Shown: positions 1-12,984, counted from the stretch's first letter. The stretch: 64,000 bases of DNA from Chrysogorgia sp. JL179-B06 (GCA_035772405.1 JAYKKM010000126.1:62001-126000), one strand, 5' to 3'. A program made the numbers and translations. The notes: a model not told the origin generated them from the sequence alone.

Positions 1-1299
1 CAAGACGAGACGAGACGAGACGAGAGGAGACGAGACGAGACGAGACAACACAACACAACTTGTCAAGACAAGACAAGACAAGAAAAGACAAGACAAGACA
101 AGTTTTCAAGACAAGACAAGACAACTTATCAAGACAAGACAACACAAGACAAGACAACACAAGACAAGACAAGACAAGACAAGACAAGACAAGACAAGAC
201 AAGGCAAGGCAAGGCAAGGCAAGGCAATAGAAGACGAGACGAGACGAGACGAGACGAGACAAGACAAGACAAGACGAGACGAGACAAGACAAGACAAGAC
301 AAGACAAGACAAGACAAGACAAGACGAGACAAGATAACAAAACTTGTCAAGACAAGGCAACTTGTCAAGACAAGGCAACTTGTCAAGACAAGACAACTTG
401 TCAAGACAAGACAACTTGTCAAGACAAGACAACTTGTCACGAAAAGAAAAGACAAGACAAGACAAGATAAGAAATACAAGACAAAAGAACTTGTCAAGAC
501 AAGACAATACAAGACAAGACAAGACAACTTGTCAAGAAAAGAAAAGACAAGACAAGACAAGAAATTACAAGACAAGACAACTTGTCAAGACAAGACAATA
601 CAAGACAACACAAGACAAGACAACTTGTCAAGACAAGACAAGACAACTTGTCAAGACAAGACAAGACAAGGCAATACAAGACAAGAAAAGAGAAGACAAG
701 TCAAGACAAGACAAGACAACTTGTCAAGACAAGACAAGGCAAGAAAAGACGAGACGAGACAAAACGAGACAAGACGAGACGAGACGAGACAAGACAATAC
801 AAGACAATACAAGACAAGACAAGACAAGACAAGACAAGACAAGACAAGGCAATACAAGACAAGACAAGACAAAACAACATAAGACAAGACAAGAGAACTT
901 GTCAAGACAAGAGAAGACAACTTGTCAAGACAAGACAAGACAAGACAACTTATCAAGACAAGACAACTTGTCAAGACAAGACAACTTCTCAAGACAAGAC
1001 AACTTGTCCAGACAAGACAAGACAAGACAACTTCTCAAGACAAGACAACTTGTCAAGACAAGACAAGACAAGACACGACAAGACTAAAGACAAGACAACT
1101 TTTCAAGACAAGACAACTTGTCAAGACAAGAGAACTTATCAATACAAGAAACTTGTCAACACAAGACAAGAATAAGACAAGACAAGACAAGACAAGACAA
1201 GACAAGACAAGACAAGACAAGACAAGACAAGACAAGACATGACATGACAAGGCAAGGCAATACAAGACAAGACAAGACAAGACAAGGCAAGACCAGACA

Positions 1300-3204
1300 A
1301 CTTGTCAAGACAAGATAAGACAACTTGTCAAGACAAGACAAGACAAGTTGTCAAGAAAATACAACTTCTCAAGTCAAGACAACTTTTCAAGAAAACACAA
1401 GAACAAGACAAATCAAGACAACTTGTCAAGACAAGACAAGACAAGACAAAACAAGACAAGACAAGACAAGACAAGACAAGACAAGACAAGACAAGACATG
1501 ACATTACAAGACATAACAAAGGAAAGGCAATACAAGACAAGACAAGACAAGACTAGACAAGACAAGACATGACATGACATGACAAGGCAAGGCAATACAA
1601 GACAAGACAAGACAAGACAAGGCAAGACCAGACAACTTGTCAAGACAAGATAAGACAACTTGTCAAGACAAGACAAGACAAGTTGTCAAGAAAATACAAC
1701 TTCTCAAGTCAAGACAACTTTTCAAGAAAACACAAGAACAAGACAAATCAAGACAACTTGTCAAGACAAGACAAGACAAGACAAGACAAAACAAGACAAG
1801 ACAAGACAAGACACAAGACAAGACAAGACAAGACAAGACAAGACAAGACAAGACATGACATGACATTACAAGACATAACAAAGGAAAGGCAATACAAGAC
1901 AAGACAAGACAAGACAAGACAAGACAAGACAAGACTAGACAAGACAAGACAAGACACGACACGACAAGACAAGACTAGACAAGAAAAGACAAGACAAGGC
2001 AATACAAAACAAAACAAGAAAAGACAAGACAAGTTGTCAAGACAAGACAAGACTAGACAAAGCAAGACGAGACGAGACAAGACGAGACAAGACAAGACAA
2101 GGCAAGTCAGTACAAGACAAGGCAAGTCAAGACGAGACGAGACGAGACGATACGAGACGAGACGAGAAAAGACAAGACAAAGACAAGAAAAGAAAGACAA
2201 GACAAGACAAGACAAGACAAGAGAACTTGTCAAGACAAGACAAGACAACTTGTCAAGAAAAGAAAAGACAAGACAAGAAAAGACAAGACAAGACAAGGAA
2301 AGGCAATACAAGACAAGACAAGACAAGTCAAGACAAGAGAAGACAACTTGTCAAGACAAGACAACTTGTCAAGACAAGACAAGACAACTTGTCAAGACAA
2401 GACAAAACAAGACAACTTATCAAGACAAGACAACCTGTCAAGACAAGACAAATTGTCAAGACAAGACAAATTGTCAAGACAAAACTAGACAAGACAAGAC
2501 AAGACAAGACAAGACAAGACAAGACAAGACAAGACAAGACAAGACAAGACAAGACAAGACAATACAAGACAAGAAAAGAAAAATTAAAAGACAACTTGTC
2601 AAGACAAGACAACTTCTCAAGACAAGAGAGGACAAGACAATACAAGACAAGACAAGTGAAGACGAGACGAGACGAGACGAGATGAGACAAGACAAGACAA
2701 GACAAGGCAAGACCAGACAAGACAAGACAAGACAAAACCAGACAAGACAACTTGTCAAGACAAGACAACTTGTCCAGACAAGACAAGAAAAGACAAGACA
2801 ATACAATACAAGACAAGACAATACAAGACCACACAAGACAACTTGTCAAGACAAGACAACTTGTCAAGACAAGACAACTTGTGAAGACAAGACAACTTGT
2901 CAAGACAAGACAACTTGTCCACACAAGATAAGACAAGACAAGACAAGACAAGACAAGATAAGACAAGACAAGGCAAGACGAGACAAGACAACTTGTCAAG
3001 ACAAGACAAGACAAGGCAAGACGAGACGAGACGAGACGAGACGAGACGAGACAAGACAAGACGAGACGAGACAAGACAAGACAAGACAAGACAAGACAAG
3101 ACAAAATAAAATAAGACAAGGCAATACAAGACAAGACAAGACAAGGCAAGACAAGACAAGGCAACACGAGACGAGACGAGACGAGACGAGACGAGACTAG
3201 ACGA

Positions 3205-3235
<31 letters not shown>

Positions 3236-4512
3236 TTGTCAAGACAAGACAACTTGTCCAGACAAGTCCAGACAAGACAAGACAAGACAAGACAAAACAA
3301 GATAACTTGTCAAGACAAGACAAGACAAGGCAAGGCAAGGCAAGGCAAGACAAGACAAGACAAGACAAGACAAGACAAGACAAGACAAGACAAGACAAGA
3401 CAAGACAAGACAAGGAAAGGCAATACAAGACAAGACAAGACAAGACAAGTCATGACAAGACAAGACAAGACAACTTGTCTAGATAAGACAACTTTTCAAG
3501 ACAAGACAAGACAACTTGTCAAGACAAGACAACTTGTCAAGACAAGACAAGACAACTTGTCAAGACAAGACAAGACAAGACAACTTGTCAAGACAAGACA
3601 ACTTGTCAAGACAAGACAAATTGTCAAGACAAAACAAGACAAAGCAAGACAAGACAAGACAAGACAAGACAATACAATACAATACAATACAATACAATAC
3701 AAGACAAGAAAAAGAAAAGAAAAAGAAAAGACAACTTGTCAAGACAAGACAAGACAACTTCTCAAGACAAGAGAGGACAAGACAATACAAGACAAGACAA
3801 GTGAAGACAATACATGACATGACAAGACAAGACAAGACAAGACAAGACAAGACAAGACAAGACAAGACAAGAAAAGAAAAGAAAAGAAAAGAAAAGAAAC
3901 GACAAGACAAGACAAGAGAACTTGTCAAGACAAGGTAAGACAAGGCAAGACGAGACGAGACGAGACAACACAAGACAAGTCAAGACAAGACAAGACAAGA
4001 CAAGGAAAGGCAATACAAGACAAGACAAGACAAGAAAAGACAAGACAAGACAACTTGTCAAGATAAGACCAGACAACTTGTCAAGACAAGACAAGACAAG
4101 ACAACTTGTCAAGACAAGACAACTTGTCAAGTCAAGACAGCCTGTCAAGACAAAATAAGACAAGACAAGACAAGAAAAATAAGACAAGACAAGAAAAGAA
4201 AAGACAAGACAAGGCAACTTGTCAAGACAAGACAACTTCTCAAGACAAGCCAATACAAGACAAGACAAGACGAGTTGAGACGAGTCGAGACAACACGAGA
4301 CAAGACAAGACAAGAAAAGACAAGACAAGACAAGAATAGACAAGACAAGGCAAGACAAGGCAAGACAAGACAAGACAACTTGTCAAGACAAGACAATTTG
4401 TCAAGACAAGACAAGACAACTTGTAAAGACAAGACAAGATAAGACAACTTGTCAAGACAAGACAAGACAACTTGTCAAGACAAGACAACTTGTCAAGACA
4501 AGACAGATTGTC
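1300..4512. repeat. Segmental repeat copy A in left satellite (~3.2 kb)
   Basis: An irregular landmark series occurs here and again about 6.7-6.85 kb downstream in the same order. Landmarks include AAGTTGTCAAGAAAATACAA (near 1347, 1682, 8088 and 8662), the AAATTGTC pairs, the AATACAATAC run followed by AAAAGAAAAAG, and CAGCCTGTCAAGACAAAATA (4139 and 10964). Bounds are approximate because both copies sit in the same simple array. The copy ends with the sequence matching the Polinton target site. Confidence 0.75.
4507..4512 (+). other. Paralogous empty Polinton target site
   Basis: ATTGTC occurs here in the context AAGACAG-ATTGTC-AAGACAAAACAAG. The left Polinton flank ends AAGACAG-ATTGTC and the right flank begins ATTGTC-AAGACAAAACAAG. 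This locus is therefore what the insertion site looked like before integration. Flanking landmarks on both sides also match the Polinton flanks (for example GACGAGTCGAGACAACACG upstream, and the AATACAATAC run and AAAAGAAAAAG downstream). Confidence 0.9.
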
Positions 4513-7500
4513 AAGACAAAACAAGACAAAGCAAGACAAGACAAGACAAGACAAGACAAGACAAGACAATACAATACAATACAATACAATACAAGAAAAG
4601 AAAAAGAAAAGACATCTTGTCAAGACAAGACAAGACAACTTCTCAAGACAAGAGAGGACAAGACAATACAAGACAAGACAAGTGAAGAAAAGAAAAGAAA
4701 AGAAAAGGAAAGAAAAGAAAAGTAAAGAAAAGAAAAGAAAAGAAAAGAAAAGAAAAGAAACGACAAGACAAGACAAGACAACTTGTCAAGACAAGGTAAG
4801 ACAAGGCAAGACAAGTGAAGACAAGACAAGAAAAGAAAAGACAAGACAAGACAACTTCTCAAGACAAGACAACTTCTCAAGACAAGACAATACAAGACAA
4901 GACAATACAAGACAAGACAAGACAAGACGAGTCAAGACGAGTCGAGACGACACGAGAAAAGACAAGACAAGACAAGACAAGACAAGACAATACAAGACAA
5001 GACAAGAATAGACAAGGCAAGACAAGACAAGACAAGACAAGACAAGACAACTTGTCAAGACAAGACAACTTGTCAAGACAAGACAAGACAACTTGTAAAG
5101 ACAAGACAAGACAAGCAAGACAACTTGTCAAGACAAGAGAACTTGTCAAGACAAGACAAGACAACTAGTCAAGACAAGACAAGACAAGACAAGACAATAC
5201 AAGACAAGACAACTTGTCAAGACAAGACAACTTGTCAAGACAAGACAAATTGTCAAGAAAAGACAAGACAAGACAAGACAAGACAAGACAAGACAAGACA
5301 AGACAAGACAAGACAAGACAATACAATACAATACAAAAAAAGAAAAAGAAAAGACAACTTGTCAAGACAAGACAAGACAACTTCTCAAGACAAGGGAGGA
5401 CAATACAAGACAAGACAAGACAATTGAAGACGTGACGAGACGAGACGGGACGAGACGAGATGAGACAATACAATACAAGGCAAGGCAAGGCAAGGCAAGA
5501 CAAGACAAGACAAGACAAGACAAGACAAGACAACTTGTCAAGACAAGACAACTTGTCAAGACAAGACAACTTGTCCAGACAAGAAAAGACAAGACAAGAC
5601 AAGACAAGACAAGAAAAGACAACTTGTCAAGACAAGACAACTTGTCAAGACAAGAGAAGACAAGACAAGACGAGACGAGAGGAGACGAGACGAGACGAGA
5701 TAACACAACACAACTTGTCAAGAAAAGACAACTTTTCACGAAAAGAAAAGACAAGACAATACAAGACAAGACTAGACAATTTCTCAAGAAAAGAAAAGAC
5801 AAGACAAGACAAGAAATTACAAGACAAGACAACTTGTCAAGACAAGACAATACAAGACAACATAAGACAAGACAACTTGTCAAGACAAGACAAGACAACT
5901 TGTCAAGACAAGACAAGACAAGGCAATACAAGACAAGAAAAGACAAGACAAGTCAAGACAAGACAAGACAAGACAACTTGTCAAGACAAGACAAGACAAG
6001 ACAAGGCAAGAAAAGACGAGACGAGACGAGACAAAACGAGACAAGACGAGACGAGACGAGACGAGACAAGACAATACAAGACAATACAAGACAATACAAG
6101 ACAATACAAGACAATACAAGACAAGACAAGACAAGACAAGACAAGGCAAGACAACTTGTCAAGACAAGAAAACTTGTCAAGACAAGACAACTTGTCAAGA
6201 CAAGACAAGACAAGACAAGACAACTTGTCAAGACAAGAAAACTTGCCAAGACAAGACAACTTATCAACAAGACAAGACAAGGCATGGCAAGGCAAGACAA
6301 GACGAGACGAGACGAGACAAGACAAGACAAGACAAGACAAGACAATACAAGACAAGACAAGACAAGACAAGACAAGTCAAGACAAGAAAGACAAGACAAG
6401 ACAAGACAAGACAAGGAAAGACAAGACAAGACAAGACAAGACAAGACAAGACAAGACAAGACAAGACAAGACAAGAAAAGAAAAGACAAGACAAGACAAC
6501 TTCTCAAGTCAAGACAACTTGTCAAGACAAGACAAGACAAGACACGACAAGACTAGATAAGAAAACTTGTCAAGACAAGACAACTTGTCAAGACAAGACA
6601 ACTTATCAATACAAGACAACTTGTAAATACAAGACAAGAATAAGACAAGACAAGACAAGACAAGGCAAGACAAGGCAAGGCAATACAAGACAAGACAAGA
6701 CAAGACAAGATAAGACAACTTGTCAAGACAAGACAAGACAAGTTGTCAAGACAAGACAACTTCTCAAGACAAGACAAGAACAAGACAAGACAAGACAAGA
6801 CAATACAAGACAAGACAAGAATAGACAAGGCAAGACAAGACAAGACAAGACAAGACAACTTGTCAAGACAAGACAACTTGTCAAGACAAGACAAGACAAC
6901 TTGTAAAGACAAGACAAGACAAGACAACTTGTCAAGACAAGAGAACTTGTCAAGACAAGACAAGACAACTAGTCAAGACAAGACAAGACAAGACGAGACA
7001 ATACAATACAAGATAAGACAACTTGTCAAGACAAGACAACTTGTCAAGACAAGACAAATTGTCAAGACAAGACAAGACAAGACAAGACAAGACAAGACAA
7101 GACAAGACAAGACAATACAAGAAAAGAAAAAAGAAAAGAACTTGTCAAGAGAAGACAAGACAACTTCTCAAGACAAGGGAGGACAATACAAGACAAGACA
7201 AGACAAGACAAGACAACTTGTCAAGACAAGACAAGACAAGACAAGGCAAGAAAAGACGAGACGAGACGAGACAAAACGAGACAAGACGAGACGAGACGAG
7301 ACAAGACAATACAAGACAAAACAAGACAATACAAGACAAGACAAGACAAGACAAGACAAGACAAGACAAGACAAGACAAGGCAATACAAGACAAGACAAG
7401 ACAAGACAAGACAAGACAACTTGTCAAGACAAGAAAACTTCTCAAGTCAAGACGACTTGTCAAGACTAGACAAGACAAGACAAGACACGACAAGATTAGA

Positions 7501-8032
7501 TAAGAAAACTTGTCAAGACAAGACAACTTGTCGACAAGACAAGACAAGACAAGACAAGACAAGGCAAGACGAGACGAGACGAGACGAGAGGAGACGAGAG
7601 GAGACAAGTCAAGACAAGTCAAGGCAAGACAAGTCAATACAAGACAAGACAAGACAAGACAAGACAAGACAAGACAAGACAAGACAAGACAAGACAAGAC
7701 ATGACAAGGAAAGGCAATACAAGACAAGACAAGACAAGACAAGACAAGACAAGACAAGACAAGAAAATAAAAGACAAGACAACTTCTCAAGTCAAGACAA
7801 CTTGTCAAGACAAGACAAGGCAAGACACGACAAGACTAGATAAGAAAACTTGTCAAGACAAGACAACTTTTCAAGACAAGACAACTTGTCAAGACAAGAG
7901 AACTTATCAATACAAGAAACTTGTCAACACAAGACAAGAATAAGACAAGACAAGACAAGACAAGACAAGACAAGACATGACATGACAAGGCAAGACAAGA
8001 CAAGACAAGACAAGACAAGACAAGACCAGACA

Positions 8033-11000
8033 ACTTGTCAAGACAAGATAAGACAACTTGTCAAGACAAGACAAGACAAGTTGTCAAGAAAATACAACTT
8101 CTCAAGTCAAGACAACTTTTCAAGAAAACACAAGAACAAGACAAATCAAGACAACTTGTCAAGACAAGACAAGACAAGACAAGACAAGACAAGACAAGAC
8201 AAGACAAGACAAGACAAGACAAGGCAACACAAGTCAATACAAGACAAGACAAGACAAGACAAGACAAGACAAGACAAGACATAACAAGGAAAGGCAATAC
8301 AAGACAAGACAAGACAAGACAAGACAAGACAAGACAAGACAAGAAAATAAAAGACAAGACAACTTCTCAAGTCAAGACAACTTGTCAAGACAAGACAAGG
8401 CAAGACACGACAAGACTAGATAAGAAAACTTGTCAAGACAAGACAACTTTTCAAGACAAGACAACTTGTCAAGACAAGAGAACTTATCAATACAAGAAAC
8501 TTGTCAACACAAGACAAGAATAAGACAAGACAAGACAAGACAAGACAAGACAAGACAAGACAAGACATGACAAGGCAAGGCAAGACAAGACAAGACAAGA
8601 CAAGACAACTTGTCAAGACAAGATAAGACAACTTGTCAAGACAAGACAAGACAAGTTGTCAAGAAAATACAACTTCTCAAGTCAAGACAACTTTTCAAGA
8701 AAACACAAGAACAAGACAAATCAAGACAACTTGTCAAGACAAGACAAGACAAGACAAGACAAGACAAGACAAGACAAGACAAGACAAGACAAGACATGAC
8801 ATTACAAGACATAACAAAGGAAAGGCAATACAAGACAAGACAAGACAAGACTAGACAAGACAAGACAATACAAGACAAGACTAGACAAGACAAAGCAAGA
8901 CGAGACGAGACGAGACGAGACGAGACAAGACAAGACAAGACAAGTCAGTACAAGACAAGGCAAGTCAAGACGAGACGAGACGAGACGAGACGAGACGAGA
9001 CGAGAAAAGTCAAGACAAAGACAAGAAAAGAAAGACAAGACAAGACAAGAAAAGACAAGACAAGAGAACTTGTCAAGACAAGACAAGACAACTTGTCAAG
9101 AAAAGAAAAGACAAGACAAGAAAAGGAAAGACAAGACAAGGAAAGGCAATACAAGACAAGACAAGACAAGTCAAGACAAGAGAAGACAACTTGTCAAGAC
9201 AAGACAAGACAACTTATCAAGACAAGACAACTTGTCAAGACAAGACAAGACAACTTGTCAAGACAAGACAAATTGTCAAGACAAGACAAATTGTCAAGAC
9301 AAAACTAGACAAGACAAGACAAGACAAGACAAGATAAGATAAGACAATACAATACAAGACAAGAAAAGAAAAATTAAAAGACAACTTGTCAAGACAAGAC
9401 AACTTCTCAAGACAAGAGAGGACAAGACAATACAAGACAAGACAAGTGAAGACGAGACGAGACGAGACGAGATGAGACAAGACAAGACAAGGCAAGACCA
9501 GACAAGACAAGACAAGACAAAACCAAACAGGACACTTGTCAAGACAAGATAACTTGTCAAGACAAGACAACTTGTCAAGACAAGACAACTTGTCCAGACA
9601 AGACAAGACAAGACAAGACAAGACAATACAAGACAAGACAAGACAATACAAGACCAGACAAGACAACTTGTCAAGACAAGACAACTTGTCAAGACAAGAC
9701 AACTTGTCAAGACAAGACAACTTGTCAAGACAAGACAACTTGTCCACACAAGACAAGACAAGACAAGACAAGACAAGACAAGATAAGACAAGACAAGACA
9801 AGGCAAGACGAGACAACTTGTCAAGACAACACAAGACAAGGCAAGACGAGACGAGACGAGACAAGACAAGACAAGACAAGACAAGACAAGACAAGACAAA
9901 ATAAGACAAGGCAATACAAGACAAGACAACACAAGGCAAGACAAGACCACACAAGTGAAGACAAGACAAGGCAACACGAGACGAGACGAGACGAGACGAG
10001 ACTAGACGAGACAAGAAAAGACAAGACAAGACAAGACAAAACAACTTGTCAAGACAAGACAACTTGTCCAGACAAGACAAGACAAGACAAGACAAAACAA
10101 GATAACTTGTCAACCGAAGACAAGACAAGACAAGACAAGACAAGGCAAGGCAAGACAAGACAAGACAAGACAAGACAAGACAAGACAAGACAAGACAAGG
10201 AAAGGCAATACAAGACAAGACAAGACAAGACAAGACAAGTCATGACAAGACAAGACAAGACAAGACAACTTGTCTAGATAAGACAACTTGTCAAGACAAG
10301 ACAAGACAACTTGTCAAGACAAGAGAACTTGTCAAGACAAGACAAGACAACTTGTCAAGACAAGACAAGACAAGACAACTTGTCAAGACAAGACAACTTG
10401 TCAAGACAAGACAACTTGTCAAGACAAGACAAATTGTCAAGACAAAACAAGACAAAGCAAGAGAAGACAAGACAAGACAAGACAAGACAATACAATACAA
10501 TACAATACAATACAATACAATACAATACAATACAAGAAAAGAAAAGAAAAAGAAAAGACAACTTGTCAAGACAAGACAAGACAACTTCTCAAGACAAGAG
10601 AGGACAAGACAATACAAGACAAGACAAGTGAAGACAATATATGACATGACAAGACAAGACAAGACAAGACAAGACAAGACAAGAAAAGAAAAGAAAAGAA
10701 AAGAAACGACAAGACAAGAGAACTTGTCAAGACAAGGTAAGACAAGGCAAGACGAGACGAGACGAGACAAGACAAGACAAGTCAAGACAAGACAAGACAA
10801 GACAAGACAAGGAAAGGCAATACAAGACAAGACAAGACAAGAAAAGACAAGACAAGACAAGTTTTCAAGATAAGACCAGACAACTTGTCAAGACAAGACA
10901 AGACAAGACAACTTGTCAAGACAAGACAACTTGTCAAGACAAGACAACTTGTCAAGTCAAGACAGCCTGTCAAGACAAAATAAGACAAGACAAGACAAGA

Positions 11001-11360
11001 AAAATAAGACAAGACAAGAAAAGAAAAGACAAGACAAGGCAACTTGTCAAGACAAGACAACTTCTCAAGACAAGCCAATACAAGACAAGACAAGACAAGA
11101 CGAGTCGAGACGAGTCGAGACAACACGAGACAAGACAAGACAAGACAAGACAAGAATAGACAAGGCAAGGCAAGACAAGGCAAGACAAGACAAGACAACT
11201 TGTCAAGACAAGACAACTTGTCAAGACAAGACAAGACAACTTGTAAAGACAAGACAAGATAAGACAACTTGTCAAGACAAGACAAGACAAGACAAGACAA
11301 CTTGTCAAGACAAGACAACTTGTCAAGACAAGACAACTTGTCAAGACAAGACAGATTGTC
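8033..11360. repeat. Segmental repeat copy B in left satellite, interrupted by the Polinton
   Basis: This is the second copy of the landmark series at 1300-4512. Its right end is cut by the Polinton, and the continuation (ATTGTCAAGACAAAACAAGA onward) is found on the far side of the element at 30550. The duplication is therefore older than the insertion. Bounds are approximate. Confidence 0.75.
11355..11360. repeat. Left target-site duplication ATTGTC
   Basis: Six bases directly outside the left terminal repeat, identical to 30550-30555. Polintons characteristically make 6-bp duplications. Confidence 0.93.
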
Positions 11361-11390
11361 AGTAGTATAGAAAGTGGGGCTACCAGCGCA
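11361..11390 (+). repeat. Left terminal inverted repeat (30 bp perfect core)
   Basis: The 30 bases are the exact reverse complement of 30520-30549. Beyond the core the two ends stay partly alike (a T-rich run, then CAATTTTTC versus CCATTTTTC). This is the presumed integrase recognition end. Confidence 0.95.
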
Positions 11391-11459
11391 GTTTTCAATT
11401 TTTCGTGCTTCGCAACTAAAATTGAAAAATTCGCTGTTATCCCCACTTTCGAGACTACT
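11361..11459. repeat. Left terminal imperfect palindrome (~99 bp)
   Basis: The terminal arm (AGTAGTATAGAAAGTGGGGC...) is followed by an inverted copy of itself ending at 11459 (AGTAGTCTCGAAAGTGGGGA read backwards). The arms share AGTAGT, GAAAGTGGGG, CAGCG and TTTTCAATTTT and differ at scattered positions; the turn lies near 11409. The extreme end could fold into a long mismatched hairpin. Confidence 0.9.
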
Positions 11460-11460
11460 A

Positions 11461-11542
11461 AAACGAGACGAAATAAAATTCGTTAAATGAAACAAAAATA
11501 AATTATACTCTAAAACCATCACGCGTTTCCAGAAATAGTTTT
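11461..11542. other. Short subterminal AT-rich spacer
   Basis: About 80 bases between the left palindrome and the first gene stop codon. It contains AACGAGACGAAATAAAATTC and no recognisable gene. Confidence 0.5.
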
Positions 11543-11758
11543 TCAAGTATTAGTACGTAGAGACCGCAACTCTCTTTTACGGCTGGTCATCCTTTTCCCG
11601 AGTACAGTTTGTTTAAACCTCTCGTCTAGTTCCTTACGTTCTAAGCTAGTCTTAGCGAAGAGTTGTCGTTTGATCTCTCTAATCTGGTAGATAAATAACA
11701 ACTCTTTGTTGAGTCTCGCTGTCTTTTCCTCCACTGGCTCCTGACGTTCTACACTCAT
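11543..11758 (-). CDS. Small basic protein of unknown function (71 aa)
   Basis: Leftmost gene of the element, read toward the left end. The product is highly charged and basic in its C-terminal half (KRMTSRKRELRSLR) with a predicted helical middle (KELLFIYQIREIKRQLF); no membrane segment or cysteine cluster is seen. The start has GAGTATATAC about 15-25 bases upstream, a weak relative of the promoter word of other genes. It lies 67 bp downstream of the conserved 177-residue gene, so co-transcription is possible. I do not recognise the family. The composition would suit a DNA-binding or core protein, but that is inference. Confidence 0.6.
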   Translation of the reverse strand: MSVERQEPVEEKTARLNKELLFIYQIREIKRQLFAKTSLERKELDERFKQTVLGKRMTSRKRELRSLRTNT

Positions 11759-11825
11759 TAAGTTTGTATATACTCATGTCTTTAAGTCGTTTTGTAAATT
11801 ATTGTAATTAGATAGCACTGTCTCC

Positions 11826-12359
11826 TTACTCATTTGGGGGTTCCCCCTCAGGGATTTCCCCTCTAGCCATATGGCTAAATACGTGTTTACTAGTTGTCAG
11901 TCCACCTGCTAACAACCCTAAACAAGGGAGGTAGGGGGATATGTATGATATAAACTTCTCTACGTCTCTTTTAAGTAGCTGGTCAGTGATCAACTCTTTT
12001 TCGAGCTTTTCTGGTGATTCAATAGCGTTGAACCCTCCTAACGCGTGGGCGAACTTGCTTATTAAAAGGTCACAGAGAAACACGTTCGCTTTCTCCATTC
12101 TTTTTACCTCCCATTCTTCGTAGATCTTGTTGATAACTTTAGCTGAGGCCTTTTTAAGATAAGCGATGGATTGATCTATCTCACCGTCCTCTGAGAGTCT
12201 TCTTAGTTCGTCTCGTTTCTTATCTACACCAGTTTGCGGAGTGTCGTCAACTTGTGGTGTATCGATTTGTGGCTCGTCGATCACTTCTTGTTCTGCTTCT
12301 TGTATGTCTTCGATGAGTTCATCAATCGTCTCAAGATTTTTTGTCTTGCGTTTTGGCAT
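11826..12359 (-). CDS. Conserved Maverick protein next to packaging ATPase (177 aa)
   Basis: Residues 1-60 are acidic and low-complexity (repeated DTPQ). From about residue 65 there is a compact helical domain containing the stretches KANVFLCDLLISKFAHALGG and PYLPCLGLLAGG, the latter hydrophobic enough to touch membrane. From memory of the family, this domain recurs beside the ATPase gene in animal Mavericks; its function is unknown. The start overlaps the 3' end of the ATPase gene by 29 bp, implying coupled expression, and AAAACATATCGTATAGTATA sits 4 bases before the ATG. A role in packaging or capsid assembly is inferred only from position. Confidence 0.8.
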   Translation of the reverse strand: MPKRKTKNLETIDELIEDIQEAEQEVIDEPQIDTPQVDDTPQTGVDKKRDELRRLSEDGEIDQSIAYLKKASAKVINKIYEEWEVKRMEKANVFLCDLLISKFAHALGGFNAIESPEKLEKELITDQLLKRDVEKFISYISPYLPCLGLLAGGLTTSKHVFSHMARGEIPEGEPPNE

Positions 12360-12984
12360 GTCCTATACTATACGATATGTTTTGTTTTAGCGGAATAACT
12401 ATTTCGTATGAGTATGGATGCCTTAGAAGTATCTCCAATCTTGCGTACTCGTTGTCTTTCAATTGTTTTATTATTTTCTGAATTTCCACTTTATCGACTC
12501 CATTGAGATAATCGTCTACGATAATTTTCATATCGTTTCTGTTAGGGTTGTAGAATGTTACTAACTTTGAGATATTTTCACGATATGGTTTACTAATTGA
12601 GGTTAGTTGTTGTGTTATAACTATTGTGGATAGGTTGTAATGTCTAGCGCTAAAGGATAGTTTAACTAGTTCGCTTGTTCTGTTTTTGACGTCCTGCCCA
12701 CCAGCGCAATCGTCTAATATTATTAACGAATTAGTGCCTTTATAAATACCAGTCACATATTTAAGAAATACATCGACCTTGTCTTGCTCACACTGAATAG
12801 CGATAATGTTTGGGTCTCTCAAGTATTTCCACTCTGTGTACGTTTTGTTCCATTCAAATGTTGGACATATGAGAATGATGTACTCGAAATGATTAGTGTA
12901 TTCTCTCTCTATCATGTCCAATAGGTAGTGTGTTTTACCACAGGCTGTCATACCAACAATTAGCATGTTAAAAGGTGTTTTCAT
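12331..12984 (-). CDS. A32/FtsK-HerA-type DNA-packaging ATPase
   Basis: A 217-residue P-loop ATPase expected to pump element DNA into capsids. The Walker A motif is residues 11-18 (GMTACGKT), Walker B is 87-92 (LIILDD), and a TQQ sensor-like strand end is at 124-126. Length and order fit the poxvirus A32-like packaging ATPases of Polintons, virophages and large DNA viruses. All motifs are intact and there is no frameshift. The gene lies just downstream of the major capsid gene and overlaps the 177-aa gene by 29 bp. AAAACATATAGTATTCTAT abuts its start codon and overlaps the capsid gene stop. Confidence 0.93.
   Translation of the reverse strand: MKTPFNMLIVGMTACGKTHYLLDMIEREYTNHFEYIILICPTFEWNKTYTEWKYLRDPNIIAIQCEQDKVDVFLKYVTGIYKGTNSLIILDDCAGGQDVKNRTSELVKLSFSARHYNLSTIVITQQLTSISKPYRENISKLVTFYNPNRNDMKIIVDDYLNGVDKVEIQKIIKQLKDNEYARLEILLRHPYSYEIVIPLKQNISYSIGHAKTQDKKS
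12364..12383 (-). promoter_or_regulatory. Start-proximal promoter word of the 177-aa gene
   Basis: Minus-strand AAAACATATCGTATAGTATA lies 4 bases before the ATG and inside the 3' end of the ATPase frame. It matches 23381-23400 (18 of 20 bases) and 24579-24597. A promoter role is inferred from recurrence and position. Confidence 0.65.

Larger units (their letters stand above)
1..11354. repeat. AAGAC-based satellite array with AACTTGTC words
   Basis: The whole stretch consists of the 5-mer AAGAC and close variants (GAGAC blocks near 230-330, 3010-3080 and 9960-10010; AATAC runs near 3670-3700, 4566-4592 and 10486-10533; AAAAG runs near 3870-3900 and 4690-4760). At irregular intervals it carries the 8-mer AACTTGTC. 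AACTTGTC is AAC followed by TTGTC, the reverse complement of the 5-mer register GACAA, so each occurrence creates a short stem (GACAAG, ACAA loop, CTTGTC). The plus strand is strongly purine-rich. There is no gene: open frames arise because 15- and 18-base periods preserve frame. Seen directly; its chromosomal role is unknown. Confidence 0.97.

Noticed and set aside
1..11354. Arg/Gln/Asp/Lys-rich and Ser/Cys/Leu-rich open frames in the left array as genes
   Set aside because: They are translations of AAGAC and AACTTGTC repeats on the two strands; the 15- and 18-bp periods keep frames open.
10782..11546. 254-codon leftward frame crossing the left end
   Set aside because: It runs from the subterminal spacer through the palindrome into satellite, crossing the insertion boundary, with no motif.
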